From an uncultured Flavobacterium sp. (lineage in GTDB: Bacteria > Bacteroidota > Bacteroidia > Flavobacteriales > Flavobacteriaceae): 64,000 nucleotides of DNA. A model generated the notes under the pieces. It did no database searches. It saw only the letters and a list, made by a program, of their open reading frames with translations, and had not been told where the DNA came from. The stretch's first letter is position 1. Each line of letters opens with the position of its first letter. The translations under genes and the position numbers were made by a program. The stretch is taken from the NCBI RefSeq assembly GCF_951805225.1, contig NZ_OX638201.1, forward strand, positions 5,952,001-6,016,000, in the 5' to 3' direction. Below are positions 49,359-58,533 of this stretch, piece after piece.

Positions 49359-51623
49359 ATGGCTTTTGATATTGAAATGATTAAAAAAGTGTATGAGAAC
49401 ATGCCAGGTCGTGTTGATAAAGCACGCGAGATTGTTGGGCGTCCACTTACCTTAACAGAGAAAATTTTATACAATCACCTTTGGGATGGAAATCCAACTC
49501 AGGCGTTTGGCAGAGGAGTAGATTATGTTGATTTTGCACCGGATCGTGTTGCATGTCAGGATGCAACTGCTCAAATGGCATTATTGCAATTTATGCATGC
49601 CGGAAAGCCTAAAGTAGCAGTGCCTACAACGGTTCACTGTGATCACTTGATTCAGGCAAAAGTTGATGCCGCAACCGATTTGGCCCGAGCAAAAACACAA
49701 AGCAATGAAGTTTTCGACTTCTTGTCGTCAGTTTCTAATAAATACGGAATTGGTTTCTGGAAACCAGGAGCAGGAATTATTCACCAGGTAGTACTTGAAA
49801 ATTATGCTTTTCCCGGCGGAATGATGATTGGTACCGATTCTCACACTGTAAATGCAGGTGGTTTAGGAATGGTCGCTATTGGTGTTGGTGGAGCAGATGC
49901 TGTAGATGTTATGTCAGGTATGGCTTGGGAGCTTAAATTCCCTAAATTAATTGGAGTAAAACTAACTGGTAAATTATCAGGATGGACAGCTCCTAAAGAT
50001 GTTATTCTTAAAGTTGCCGGTATTCTTACTGTAAAAGGAGGAACTGGCGCAATCGTAGAATATTTTGGAGAAGGCGCAACTTCTATGTCTTGTACTGGTA
50101 AAGGTACTATTTGTAATATGGGAGCTGAGATTGGAGCTACAACTTCAACTTTTGGTTATGATGATTCTATGAGTCGTTATTTACGTTCTACAAACAGAGC
50201 CGATGTTGCCGATGCAGCAGATAAAGTAGCTTCTTACTTAACAGGAGATCCTGAAGTTTATGCTAATCCAGAACAATATTTTGATCAGGTTATCGAAATC
50301 AACTTAACAGAATTAGAGCCGCACTTAAACGGACCTTTCACTCCAGATTTAGCGACTCCAATTTCTAAAATGAAAGAAACAGCAATCAAAAACAACTGGC
50401 CTTTACAAATTCAGGTTGGTTTAATTGGTTCATGTACAAATTCATCTTACGAAGATATCTCTCGTGCAGCTTCTTTGGCAAGACAAGTAAGTGCTAAAAA
50501 CTTAAAAACTAAATCTCAATTTACAATTACTCCAGGTTCAGAAGTTGTTCGTTATACAATCGAAAGAGACGGATTTATCGATACTTTCGAAAAAATTGGA
50601 GCAACCGTTTTTGCTAATGCCTGCGGACCATGTATTGGTATGTGGGACAGAGATGGAGCAGAGAAAGAAGAAAGAAACACAATCGTTCACTCTTTCAATC
50701 GTAACTTCTCAAAACGTGCAGATGGTAACCCAAATACTTTAGCTTTCGTAGGTTCACCAGAATTGGTAACCGCTATGGCTATTGCAGGAGATCTTGGTTT
50801 TAACCCTTTAACAGATACGTTAATCAACGAAGATGGAGAAGAAGTAAGACTTGAAGCGCCAACAGGAGACGAATTGCCTCCAAGAGGATTTGACGTAAAA
50901 GATCCAGGATTCCAGGTTCCTGCAGAAGACGGTTCAGGAGTTCAGGTTGTTGTAAGTCCAACATCGGAGCGTTTACAATTATTAGCTCCGTTTGATGCTT
51001 GGGATGGTAAAAACATTACAGGTGCAAAATTATTAATCAAAGCATTCGGAAAATGTACAACAGATCATATTTCTATGGCTGGACCATGGTTACGTTTCCG
51101 CGGACACTTAGATAATATTTCAAACAATATGTTGATTGGTGCCGTAAATGCATTCAATCAAAAAACAAACTCAGTAAAAAATCAATTAACAGGTACTTAC
51201 GATGCAGTTCCTGCTGTAGCTCGTGCATACAAAGCGGCTGGAGTTCCGTCTATCGTTGTGGGAGATCACAATTATGGCGAAGGTTCATCACGTGAGCATG
51301 CTGCGATGGAACCACGTTTCTTGGGTGTTAAAGCTGTATTAGTAAAATCTTTTGCTCGTATTCACGAAACAAACCTTAAAAAACAAGGACTTTTAGGATT
51401 AACATTCGCTAATGAAGCAGATTACGATAAAATTCAGGAAGACGATACAATTAACTTTACTGATTTAACCGAGTTCGCTCCGGGAAAACCTTTAACGTTA
51501 GAGTTCGTTCATGCAAATGGAACAAAAGATATAATCTTGGCAAACCATACCTACAACGCAGGTCAAATTGGCTGGTTCGTTGCAGGTTCAGCATTAAACC
51601 TAATTGCTGCCGGAAAAGCTTAA
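49359..51623 (+). CDS. acnA: Aconitate hydratase, mitochondrial-type (AcnA-like)
   Basis: A 754-aa second aconitase. The iron-sulphur ligands fall at Cys359 (GSCTNSS), Cys422 and Cys425 (NACGPCIGMWDRDG), almost the numbering of the mature mitochondrial enzyme (358, 421 and 424). The SSREHAAMEPRFLGVKAV region is the swivel domain signature. The ATG at 49359 (MAFDIEMIKKVYENMP) is preferred to that at 49323, because the added 12 residues are low complexity. Tandem arrangement with acnB suggests that the two share or split citric acid cycle duties, perhaps under different iron or oxygen levels; that is inference. A terminator (51648-51678) follows. Confidence 0.95.
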   Translation: MAFDIEMIKKVYENMPGRVDKAREIVGRPLTLTEKILYNHLWDGNPTQAFGRGVDYVDFAPDRVACQDATAQMALLQFMHAGKPKVAVPTTVHCDHLIQAKVDAATDLARAKTQSNEVFDFLSSVSNKYGIGFWKPGAGIIHQVVLENYAFPGGMMIGTDSHTVNAGGLGMVAIGVGGADAVDVMSGMAWELKFPKLIGVKLTGKLSGWTAPKDVILKVAGILTVKGGTGAIVEYFGEGATSMSCTGKGTICNMGAEIGATTSTFGYDDSMSRYLRSTNRADVADAADKVASYLTGDPEVYANPEQYFDQVIEINLTELEPHLNGPFTPDLATPISKMKETAIKNNWPLQIQVGLIGSCTNSSYEDISRAASLARQVSAKNLKTKSQFTITPGSEVVRYTIERDGFIDTFEKIGATVFANACGPCIGMWDRDGAEKEERNTIVHSFNRNFSKRADGNPNTLAFVGSPELVTAMAIAGDLGFNPLTDTLINEDGEEVRLEAPTGDELPPRGFDVKDPGFQVPAEDGSGVQVVVSPTSERLQLLAPFDAWDGKNITGAKLLIKAFGKCTTDHISMAGPWLRFRGHLDNISNNMLIGAVNAFNQKTNSVKNQLTGTYDAVPAVARAYKAAGVPSIVVGDHNYGEGSSREHAAMEPRFLGVKAVLVKSFARIHETNLKKQGLLGLTFANEADYDKIQEDDTINFTDLTEFAPGKPLTLEFVHANGTKDIILANHTYNAGQIGWFVAGSALNLIAAGKA

Positions 51624-51647
51624 TCTTTAAGATTCAATTATACCAAG

Positions 51648-51678
51648 AACGCTCTGTGAAAACAGGGCGTTTTTTTTG
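51648..51678 (+). terminator. Terminator after acnA
   Basis: AACGCTCTGT and ACAGGGCGTT pair around GAAA (one G-T pair), followed by a T-run. Confidence 0.85.
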
Positions 51679-51682
51679 TTTA

Positions 51683-51764
51683 GGAGCTATTTCCAGCTAT
51701 CCACTATATCTTTTTTATGGCAGAAAAAGCCATAAAAAAGGATGCCGCTTCTATCTGGGCTAGG
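51683..51764. repeat. GGATACCGCTTC dispersed repeat, copy B
   Basis: GAGCTATTTCCAGCTATCC, then TATATCTTTTTTATGGC, its complement GCCATAAAAAAGGATG, CCGCTTCTATC and GGGCT. Same orientation as copy A at 6088-6156. Confidence 0.75.
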
Positions 51765-51813
51765 GCATTAGTTTGTGTAAGAAAAGACTTTTCTAAAATA
51801 AAAGATAAAATCA

Positions 51814-53211
51814 TTAATCTGCTTTGGTTAAACTAGATCCTTCAGACAAAACTTTAATCCTGTTAATTTGTGTTGTTTCAAATTCATCAATAGAAATACT
51901 GTAGACATTTGCAGAAGGCGAGTTCGAGTAAGAATTTTCCGTTCTGCCTCCAAAAATATATAACTTGTTATTATGGTAATGCATGCTACATTCTTTTAAT
52001 CCAAGATCAATGTTATATTCTTTCAATTGTTTTGAATTAATATCGTACACATACATTTTATTGTATTCAAAAAAGTAAATAATATTGTCGTGATAAGTTA
52101 TGGCCGGTTTTTCTAAACCATTAAATAATTCCCCTTCAGTTTGCCATTTTTCAGTAGCCAAATCAAAAGTTTCGATCTCAGACAAAGGGTTTTCGTTATT
52201 GCCTCCAATCAGATAAATTTTGTTATTGATTAATACTCCCGAAACTTCTTTGGCAGTTGGCATACTTGCAAGTTCGTACCAAAAACCAGAGCTGATATTA
52301 TAAAGATGTACTTTGTTTGTAAAGACTTTTTTATTGTTTTCAGTATTCATTTTTACAGAACCGCCTATTACTATAATATTGTCATTATAAGTAAAAGAAG
52401 CAGCGTTAGCAGCCTGATGCGGATTTGTTTTGTCAACAGTAATAGTCTGTTTTTCGATGTCAAACACCTCAATTTCATCTTGTAAATATTGAAATATACC
52501 GTTTGCAGATATTCTTTTTCCGCCTAGAACATAGATTTTATTGTCAAAATAATTAAGGTTATGATAAGCTCTCTTTTTAAATTTTGTGTCAGATATTTGC
52601 CAGGAATCTGTTTTAATATCGTAAATTAATAACTCGCTTTTGTATGCTAGGGTTATAAATTGAGAACGAAGTTTTTCTAAATATTTTTTTATAAAAGAGT
52701 CATTATCATCAAAGTTTTGATTTTGGGATTGCAATTCCTTGTATGCATCTGAATCAAAACTTGCATCACCACCAATAATATAGATTTTGTCATCTTTTAA
52801 AACAGATCCAAATGACGAAATTGCATGTTTTAAAGAAGCTAATTTATTAAAATCGAGTTTTGATTTTAGTCTTCTTTTCTGATTTGCCGAAATAGTTAAT
52901 CCTTTTAAGCTTTCGACATCTTCAGGAAGAGAAACCTTAAAATTTAATTTTTTTAAATCGTTCACAGAGATTTTTGTGGTAACAAAACCAATATGAGAAA
53001 ACTGTAAAGAGTCATTGTCTTTAAATTTAGAATCAAGTTTCAATGTAAATTCGCCTTTTGCATTTGTTAAAGTTCCAATATCGCTCGACAAAGCAAAAAC
53101 ATTAGTGTCTTCAATAGGAAGATCTGTTTTTTGAGAAACAACAATACCCTTTATATTTTGAGCTATTGAGATTAATGGTAAAAAAAAGAGAATTAAGAGT
53201 AGTTTTTTCAC
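51814..53211 (-). CDS. Secreted Kelch-repeat protein with carboxypeptidase-like regulatory domain
   Basis: A 465-aa exported protein. Signal peptide MKKLLLILFFLPLISIAQ. Residues 20-105 form a carboxypeptidase-like regulatory (Ig-fold) domain (IKGIVVSQKTDLPIEDTNVF and TLTNAKGEFTL). Residues about 130-440 hold repeated Kelch blades: IYIIGGDASFD, IYVLGGKRIS, IIVIGGSVKMN, IYLIGGNNEN, LYIFGGRTEN, each about 50 residues, giving a beta-propeller of at least five blades. Such proteins usually bind other proteins or sugars; no enzyme motif is seen. Divergent from the LysM gene at 53451. The Kelch family is diverse, so function is unknown. Confidence 0.85.
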   Translation of the reverse strand: MKKLLLILFFLPLISIAQNIKGIVVSQKTDLPIEDTNVFALSSDIGTLTNAKGEFTLKLDSKFKDNDSLQFSHIGFVTTKISVNDLKKLNFKVSLPEDVESLKGLTISANQKRRLKSKLDFNKLASLKHAISSFGSVLKDDKIYIIGGDASFDSDAYKELQSQNQNFDDNDSFIKKYLEKLRSQFITLAYKSELLIYDIKTDSWQISDTKFKKRAYHNLNYFDNKIYVLGGKRISANGIFQYLQDEIEVFDIEKQTITVDKTNPHQAANAASFTYNDNIIVIGGSVKMNTENNKKVFTNKVHLYNISSGFWYELASMPTAKEVSGVLINNKIYLIGGNNENPLSEIETFDLATEKWQTEGELFNGLEKPAITYHDNIIYFFEYNKMYVYDINSKQLKEYNIDLGLKECSMHYHNNKLYIFGGRTENSYSNSPSANVYSISIDEFETTQINRIKVLSEGSSLTKAD

Positions 53212-53450
53212 AAGTTTTCGGTTTTTGAGTTAGTTTCCCATTAAAAAGACTTATTTGTATAAAGTGTAGTGTTCCAAAATGTTGGCTCAATTTCTATGCC
53301 GATTCTGTTAATTTCAATAAAATTAGTTGTTAAAAAGCGTGTATCTTTTACATTAAAAAGTTAAATTCGCCTTTTAGGTAATATATTTTCTCTTTTTGAG
53401 TTTAAAATATTGTCTTAACTTAAAAAAGTATTCATTAAACTTTAATAGGT

Positions 53451-54875
53451 ATGGTTTTTAGATTAATTATAGTATTGTTTTTTTTCAGTGTTGGTGTCTT
53501 TTCTCAGGAAAAGTTTATCAAGCACAAAATATCAAAAGGAGAAAATCTATCTGTAATTGCTAAAAAATATGGTGTAAAAACTAAAGACATTGAAGAGGCT
53601 AATCCCAATGCGCCTAAGGTTTTAAAATTAAATTCGGTTCTCTTAATCCCGAATAACAATAAAAAAGGTACTACGAAAAAAACTGAAATTGCTGCCAATA
53701 CAACTCCTACTGTGATTTCAAATTCAGGTCAGCATGAAGTAAGGGAAAAAGAAAATCTTTGGGTAATTTCAAAAAAATATAATATTTCTGTTGATGATTT
53801 AAAGAAAGCAAATCCTTCTTTGGAAAATGAAGATTTGAAAATAGGACAGAAACTGAATATTCCTTCAACTGCTATTGTGTCAAATGAAAGGACAACGAAA
53901 AACCAGGATATAGAGAAGCCGGAAATAATTTCTTCGACAGATGTTGAGGTTGTTGTTGAGGTAAAACCAAAAGAAACTAAATATCTGATTGCAAAAAAAT
54001 ACGGAATAACAGTTGCAGAATTGGAACGTCAAAATCCATTTATCAAAAAGAAACTGCCTGTTGGATCTGTTTTGAAAATTAGAACTTCAAAAGAAAAAGC
54101 AGATCAGCAAATAAAAGATAGTTCTATTACGCCTCAAACTCAGGTTGCGGAAAATTTCGGAACAACTACAGAAACTACAAAGCCGGAAATTATTCCATCA
54201 ACAGATGTTGAGGTAGTTATTGAAGTACAATCTAAAGAAACAAAGTATTCAATTGCTAAAAAATACGGAATAACAGTTAAAGAATTGGAAAAGCAAAATC
54301 CGTTTATAAAAGGGAAGTTGCCAGTGGGTTATGTTTTAAAAATCCGCACTTCAAAAGAAAAAGTTGATGCCGCAGCAGGTTTATCAATAACTCCGCAAAG
54401 CAATGATAATTTATCGACTCCAAGTCAGGTTGCTGATAATTCAGAGATTAAAAAAGATACAACTACAGTATTTAGAGTAAGTAATCATTCTGATTTAGTA
54501 AATCAATTGATTGTAAATGCAACCGAAAATATTGGAATACGATATCGATCGGGCGGAACCACAAAAGCAGGATTTGACTGCTCCGGATTAATGATTTGTA
54601 CTTTTAATAATTTTGATATTAAGCTCCCAAGAAGTTCTATCGAGCAATCTAGAATTGGTATGAAAGTCAATTCAGAAGAAGCGCAAAAAGGTGATTTGAT
54701 TTTCTTTAGAACCAATGGAAGAAGGCACATTAATCATGTTGGAATGGTAGTTGAAGTTTTAGAAGGAGAAATTAAATTTGTTCACTCTTCAACACATGGC
54801 GGCGTAATGATTTCTTCGACTAAAGAACCTTATTACGGAAGAACTTTTACACAGGTAAATCGCGTTTTGCAATAG
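53451..54875 (+). CDS. LysM and NlpC/P60 peptidoglycan hydrolase
   Basis: A 474-aa exported cell-wall enzyme. Signal peptide MVFRLIIVLFFFSVGVFSQ. Four LysM repeats bind glycan: about residues 24-68, 93-139, 167-211 and 253-297. The third and fourth belong to a duplicated unit of about 86 residues, each containing KKYGITVxELExQNPFIK. The C-terminal NlpC/P60 domain (348-474) has catalytic Cys377 (FDCSGL), His429 (INHVGMV) and His445 (FVHSS), as in gamma-D-glutamyl-diaminopimelate endopeptidases. It probably cuts peptide stems in peptidoglycan during growth or division. The gene ends exactly where the convergent response regulator stop begins. Confidence 0.93.
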   Translation: MVFRLIIVLFFFSVGVFSQEKFIKHKISKGENLSVIAKKYGVKTKDIEEANPNAPKVLKLNSVLLIPNNNKKGTTKKTEIAANTTPTVISNSGQHEVREKENLWVISKKYNISVDDLKKANPSLENEDLKIGQKLNIPSTAIVSNERTTKNQDIEKPEIISSTDVEVVVEVKPKETKYLIAKKYGITVAELERQNPFIKKKLPVGSVLKIRTSKEKADQQIKDSSITPQTQVAENFGTTTETTKPEIIPSTDVEVVIEVQSKETKYSIAKKYGITVKELEKQNPFIKGKLPVGYVLKIRTSKEKVDAAAGLSITPQSNDNLSTPSQVADNSEIKKDTTTVFRVSNHSDLVNQLIVNATENIGIRYRSGGTTKAGFDCSGLMICTFNNFDIKLPRSSIEQSRIGMKVNSEEAQKGDLIFFRTNGRRHINHVGMVVEVLEGEIKFVHSSTHGGVMISSTKEPYYGRTFTQVNRVLQ

Positions 54876-55274
54876 TTACCATAAAAACTTAGTTTTCAAT
54901 TCTTCAATGGGAAATGGTTTGTTTAAAAAATCAGTTACATACTCATTTTCTTCTATCAGTTTAATTTCGTCAGGATCTAAGGTTGACGAAAGCACATAAA
55001 TCTGAACTCCTTTTTTTGCATCTTTACTGAGTTTGTGAAATTCATCCAGAAACTCAAAACCATTCATAATAGGCATTTGAATGTCTAGCAAGATGATAAG
55101 TGGTTGAGAGTTAATTCTTTTGTTATTGTTAAGCCATTGAATTCCTTCTTTTCCATTATTTGCAATAGATACTTGTTCAATACTAAAAACTTTTTTTAGT
55201 AATTGCTTCGTAACAAGCTGGTCGATCAGGTTGTCTTCAATTAACAAAAACAAAGAATTAAGTTCCATAGGCAT
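54876..55274 (-). CDS. Single-domain response regulator
   Basis: A 132-aa receiver-only protein of the CheY type. Acidic pocket LIEDN is near residue 12, the phosphorylated Asp64 is in ILLDIQMP, Ser/Thr in YVLSSTLD and the Lys in FLNKPFP near 119. It has no output domain, so it may act by protein interaction or as a phosphotransfer step. It overlaps the upstream histidine kinase gene by 17 bases in a different frame, implying translational coupling. Met3 is an alternative start. Confidence 0.93.
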   Translation of the reverse strand: MPMELNSLFLLIEDNLIDQLVTKQLLKKVFSIEQVSIANNGKEGIQWLNNNKRINSQPLIILLDIQMPIMNGFEFLDEFHKLSKDAKKGVQIYVLSSTLDPDEIKLIEENEYVTDFLNKPFPIEELKTKFLW

Positions 55275-56682
55275 TAGGAATCGTTACAATAAACTTGCTG
55301 CCAATATTACTTTCTGAAAACACAGAAATGTTTCCTTTAATATTCTCGACAGCTTCTTTTACAATATAAAGACCTAAACCAGATCCTTTATTTTTATTTG
55401 TACCATAATACATTTCAAAAATATAATCCTTGAACTCATCGTTGATGCCAATTCCGTTATCAGCAACTTCAATTTTATTAAAACCTTCCTGAATATAAGT
55501 TTTTATAGAGATGAACATTTCTTGTTTGCTATTATCAGCATATTTTATAGCATTAGAAATTAGATTACTGATAATGATTCTTAAACGCAAACCATCACTC
55601 TGAATTTCATCAATTAATAATTCTTGTTTAAAAGTTATTCTGTTTGCATTCTCAATATGCATCAATTGCGAAATAGCTTCATTAAACAAATCCTGTAAAC
55701 TAACGGGTTCTACTATAATTAATTTTCGTTTATTTTTTGAATAATCTATAATGTCGCTAATAAATTGATCTTGTTTAGTGAGACTTTGATACATTAAACT
55801 CAGGTAATCTTTGATTTGATCAACATCGTCTTCCAATTGTGTGATTTCGATTAAACCTTTCAAAGAAGTTATAGGAGATCTCAAATCATGTGAAGCACTA
55901 TAAACAAAGCGATCAAGTTCATGATTAACAAGAATCAGATTCTCGTTTTTAGCTTCGGTTTCTTTCTTTGAAAACAATAAACGTTTTACCATTATTGAAT
56001 AATAAAGACAAACACTGCAAACTATAATCAAGATAAAAATAACGTTGAATATAGTTAGTAGGAATTTTATTTTTCGAGTTCCTTCGCCAAGTGTATTCGA
56101 AAAGTTTCGTTCGTTAATGGTTAGTTTGTCACTTATAACACTAATTTCCTGAAGAAATTTTTTCTGATCCTCAATACTTAGAATATTGTGATTTATCTTG
56201 GCATTGATTTGTTCGCCAATAACATATAATTTAAAGATTAATTGGTCTCCTTGACCCCATTCATTTATAGCTTTTGATAAATAAGAAACTTGTTTGAAGT
56301 TCACAAATAACCAAATCAAATCATCGAGATCTTCCTGATGGTTTCTGCCGACAAGTAGTGCTTTTCGGGCAACTTTATTATCTCCGGCTTTCATAAGGGT
56401 TTCACGGGCAATACCATCTCCTTGCGGAACCTTTAATTCTTCCTGATATAATTTCCATTGGTTTTTATCTTTGGTAAAAAGATAAGTTATGAGATGGCGC
56501 GAAGCATCTTTTTGACCTTTTGAATAGTGTGATTCACCGTTAACATATGCTCTGTTAGCAGATAAGATTTTGATTGTAAAAATGTTAATACAGATTAATA
56601 AAGCACAAGAAATAAATACGATTAATAAAAGAATAAAAACATTAGGAAAGCGTAGTTTTCTGAAAGAGTTGACTTTAAACAT
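55258..56682 (-). CDS. Membrane sensor histidine kinase
   Basis: A 474-aa inner-membrane kinase. Two transmembrane helices (about residues 14-40 and 205-232) frame a periplasmic domain of roughly 165 residues that resembles a CHASE3-type four-helix sensor. The cytoplasmic part has the phosphoacceptor His265 (YSASHDLRSPITSLKG), an N box (ISNLISNAIKYA), G1 (VADNGIGI) and G2 (GSGLGLYIVKE). It is presumably the partner of the downstream response regulator, with which it overlaps by 17 bases. The signal is unknown. Upstream is a 568-base gap with a perfect inverted repeat at 56899-56921. Confidence 0.92.
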   Translation of the reverse strand: MFKVNSFRKLRFPNVFILLLIVFISCALLICINIFTIKILSANRAYVNGESHYSKGQKDASRHLITYLFTKDKNQWKLYQEELKVPQGDGIARETLMKAGDNKVARKALLVGRNHQEDLDDLIWLFVNFKQVSYLSKAINEWGQGDQLIFKLYVIGEQINAKINHNILSIEDQKKFLQEISVISDKLTINERNFSNTLGEGTRKIKFLLTIFNVIFILIIVCSVCLYYSIMVKRLLFSKKETEAKNENLILVNHELDRFVYSASHDLRSPITSLKGLIEITQLEDDVDQIKDYLSLMYQSLTKQDQFISDIIDYSKNKRKLIIVEPVSLQDLFNEAISQLMHIENANRITFKQELLIDEIQSDGLRLRIIISNLISNAIKYADNSKQEMFISIKTYIQEGFNKIEVADNGIGINDEFKDYIFEMYYGTNKNKGSGLGLYIVKEAVENIKGNISVFSESNIGSKFIVTIPNAYGT

Positions 56683-56898
56683 AATTTTTGAATTTGTAGG
56701 TTAGTAATTAGTTTTCTGTCTTGCAAAGTTTGCTTTGTAAGCGGTTTTTCTCTGTTTTAATAATCTTTTTGGGGCGATTATGTTTTGATTAAAAAGATAA
56801 ACAATTGTTAATGAAATTTTTTAAATTTTAAGGCCGATTAACTCCTGTATCAAATTTAGCAAAAAAAGAATAGAGTTTAACGGATGATCTATTTTTTC

Positions 56899-56921
56899 AT
56901 GTTAAATTTTATATTTAACAT
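56899..56921. promoter_or_regulatory. Perfect inverted repeat upstream of histidine kinase
   Basis: ATGTTAAAT and ATTTAACAT are nine-base arms around TTTAT, 217 bases upstream of the kinase ATG. A possible operator or cruciform site. Confidence 0.3.
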
Positions 56922-57188
56922 ATAATTCATTGTAAATCAGTAATTTGTTTTTGTTTTAGAAGTAAGGAAGTACTATATGTGCTTTGGCTTAATCAGAATA
57001 GGATTGAATCTTAGTCCTTAAAGAAAAATAGAAATATAGCTGTAGAAGTTGTTTTTTGTTTAACAATTGGTTTTGTTTTAATGAATGCTTTTGTTTGTTA
57101 GATTTTTCAAAAGTCACTCTTGATATAAGTTTAAAATTTATTTTTGAAATAAACTCACTCTGAACATATTTATCTATTGTTTTAATTG

Positions 57189-57224
57189 AAAAAAGCCGCA
57201 ACTTTTTATGGCTACAGCTTTTTT
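57189..57224 (-). terminator. Terminator of the SHOCT-domain gene
   Basis: AAAAAAGC and GCTTTTTT arms, with partial extension, 27 bases beyond the stop of the minus-strand gene. Confidence 0.6.
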
Positions 57225-57250
57225 AGAAATCATGAGGTTATCTAAATATA

Positions 57251-57994
57251 TCAGAGTTTTTCAAGAAATTTTTTCTTTTGTTCATTAAATTCATCTTCTG
57301 ACAATATTCCACTTTCTTTCAATTTTGCTAATTTTTCAAGTTGGTCTAAAATATTAACTTCAGAAGCAACATTATTGACTGAGTTATTTGGTTTGGAAAG
57401 TTTATCTCTAACAAATTCAGAAAAAGTTCTTGCAGATAATTTTTCTATATTATCAATTTTGGCAGTATTTCCACTTGTATAAATTTTGATTCCTCCTAAA
57501 AGTAAACCAGTTTCGTATTGTATAGAAGAGATTTTGTCCAATGGAAAATCTTCTACTTTCAATCCATATAATATTCCTTTGTCAATAAAGACTAATCGTC
57601 TATTTGTTGAAATTAAAATGCCATGACCATTATTATAGGTTCCTTGGACAATATTGTCAATAATTTCACTTTGCGCCAATATATTTGGAAGCTCATTTAT
57701 TTCTTTACGACCAAGAAAACTAGCAGAATTAGTTAAATTTAGTTGTCTTATTTGTATTTTAATTTCTTCAAGACGTGATAGAGCTTGCTCATTTTTGGTT
57801 GCTTTTTCGTCGAATAAATTTTTAATGTCATTTAAAGAATGATTTTTAAGTTTAAATGCCATTTTGGGATCTGCATTGTTGATTTTTTTAAAACAACTTG
57901 TACAAACAATGCTTCCATCATTTAATTTTCCGGAACCAAATGTTGGCGTATTTATAAATTTTAATTCTGTTGAACAAAGGATACAATTTGCCAT
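57251..57994 (-). CDS. Zinc-ribbon (DUF4428-like), PH-like and SHOCT-domain protein
   Basis: A 247-aa soluble protein with three recognisable parts. The N-terminus has CxxC pairs (CILCSTELKF, later CTSCFKK) like the DUF4428 zinc ribbon. The middle (about residues 120-200) resembles a bacterial PH-like (YokE/bPH) domain: GHGILISTNRRLVFIDKG, FPLDKISSIQYETG and GGIKIYTSGNTA. The C-terminal 33 residues form a SHOCT motif (LEKLAKLKESGILSEDEF, then KKKFLEKL). Such proteins may be adaptors at membranes or in secretion; no enzyme is evident. A 17-base T/A homopolymer lies 28 bases upstream of its ATG. Confidence 0.8.
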   Translation of the reverse strand: MANCILCSTELKFINTPTFGSGKLNDGSIVCTSCFKKINNADPKMAFKLKNHSLNDIKNLFDEKATKNEQALSRLEEIKIQIRQLNLTNSASFLGRKEINELPNILAQSEIIDNIVQGTYNNGHGILISTNRRLVFIDKGILYGLKVEDFPLDKISSIQYETGLLLGGIKIYTSGNTAKIDNIEKLSARTFSEFVRDKLSKPNNSVNNVASEVNILDQLEKLAKLKESGILSEDEFNEQKKKFLEKL

Positions 57995-58021
57995 AGATTA
58001 ATTATTTTTAATTTAAAAAGG

Positions 58022-58038
58022 TTTTTTTTTTTTTTTTT
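58022..58038. repeat. Homopolymer of 17 T (A on minus strand)
   Basis: T17 at 58022-58038, between a lipoprotein gene and the SHOCT-domain gene on the minus strand, in the spacer 28-44 bases before the latter's ATG. Length variation could shift promoter spacing. Confidence 0.7.
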
Positions 58039-58060
58039 GAATAGTTGTAGATACTTAAAA

Positions 58061-58411
58061 CTAATTGCAATTAGCTTCGCCTAATAAAATTCCATGATCA
58101 TCACCACTATTTAGATCTTTTGAAGAATTTACTTTTACAATTTTAACCCAGTTTGTCGTTGCGTTATTTTCTTTTAATATTTCGCATAAATATTCTGCAT
58201 ACCCATTTCGTATTGTTCCATCATCTTCTACACTTGCATAAAGTATATTATCGTCAGTTATTGTGGCATGTTTTATCTTTGGCTCTTTTTGAATTTCTGA
58301 AAGCGCTTTTTTATTATTTGAATCTTCGCTAGGCTTTATAGTTTTGCCACAACTGCTAGTGATGAACAAAAGGGCTAAAGGAATTATTAAAAAGAGTTGT
58401 TTTATTTTCAT
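58061..58411 (-). CDS. Small lipoprotein of unknown function
   Basis: A 116-aa lipoprotein. Signal MKIKQLFLIIPLALLFITSSC places lipidated Cys at residue 21. The mature part contains two more Cys, one in YLCEILKEN and one as the second-last residue, which could form a disulphide. I do not recognise the family. It is upstream of the SHOCT-domain gene in the same direction, 66 bases apart, with a promoter box at 58450-58457, so the two may share a transcript through the poly-T tract. Confidence 0.7.
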   Translation of the reverse strand: MKIKQLFLIIPLALLFITSSCGKTIKPSEDSNNKKALSEIQKEPKIKHATITDDNILYASVEDDGTIRNGYAEYLCEILKENNATTNWVKIVKVNSSKDLNSGDDHGILLGEANCN

Positions 58412-58449
58412 TTTGATATTTTTTTGATTTCGTGTTTATTTCTGATTTT

Positions 58450-58457
58450 CAAATGTA
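58450..58457 (-). promoter_or_regulatory. -7 promoter element for the small lipoprotein
   Basis: CAAATGTA on the plus strand reads TACATTTG on the minus strand, 38 bases before the lipoprotein ATG. Confidence 0.5.
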
Positions 58458-58533
58458 AACAGATGGAAAAGTATTATTTTATGGAAATCCGTAAACAAAA
58501 TTATTATCTGAAATTTCTAACAAAACGTGATTT

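Larger units (their letters stand above)
56683..57250. other. Long A/T-rich intergenic region
   Basis: 568 bases between the histidine kinase and the SHOCT-domain gene, both on the minus strand. It includes the downstream terminator of the latter (57189-57224) and a perfect inverted repeat ATGTTAAAT/ATTTAACAT (56899-56921). A 70-codon frame at 56989-57201 lacks support. Confidence 0.55.

Noticed and set aside
56989..57201. 70-codon frame on the minus strand in the gap before the kinase
   Set aside because: A/T-rich, no family pattern, and it runs into the terminator at 57189; likely chance.
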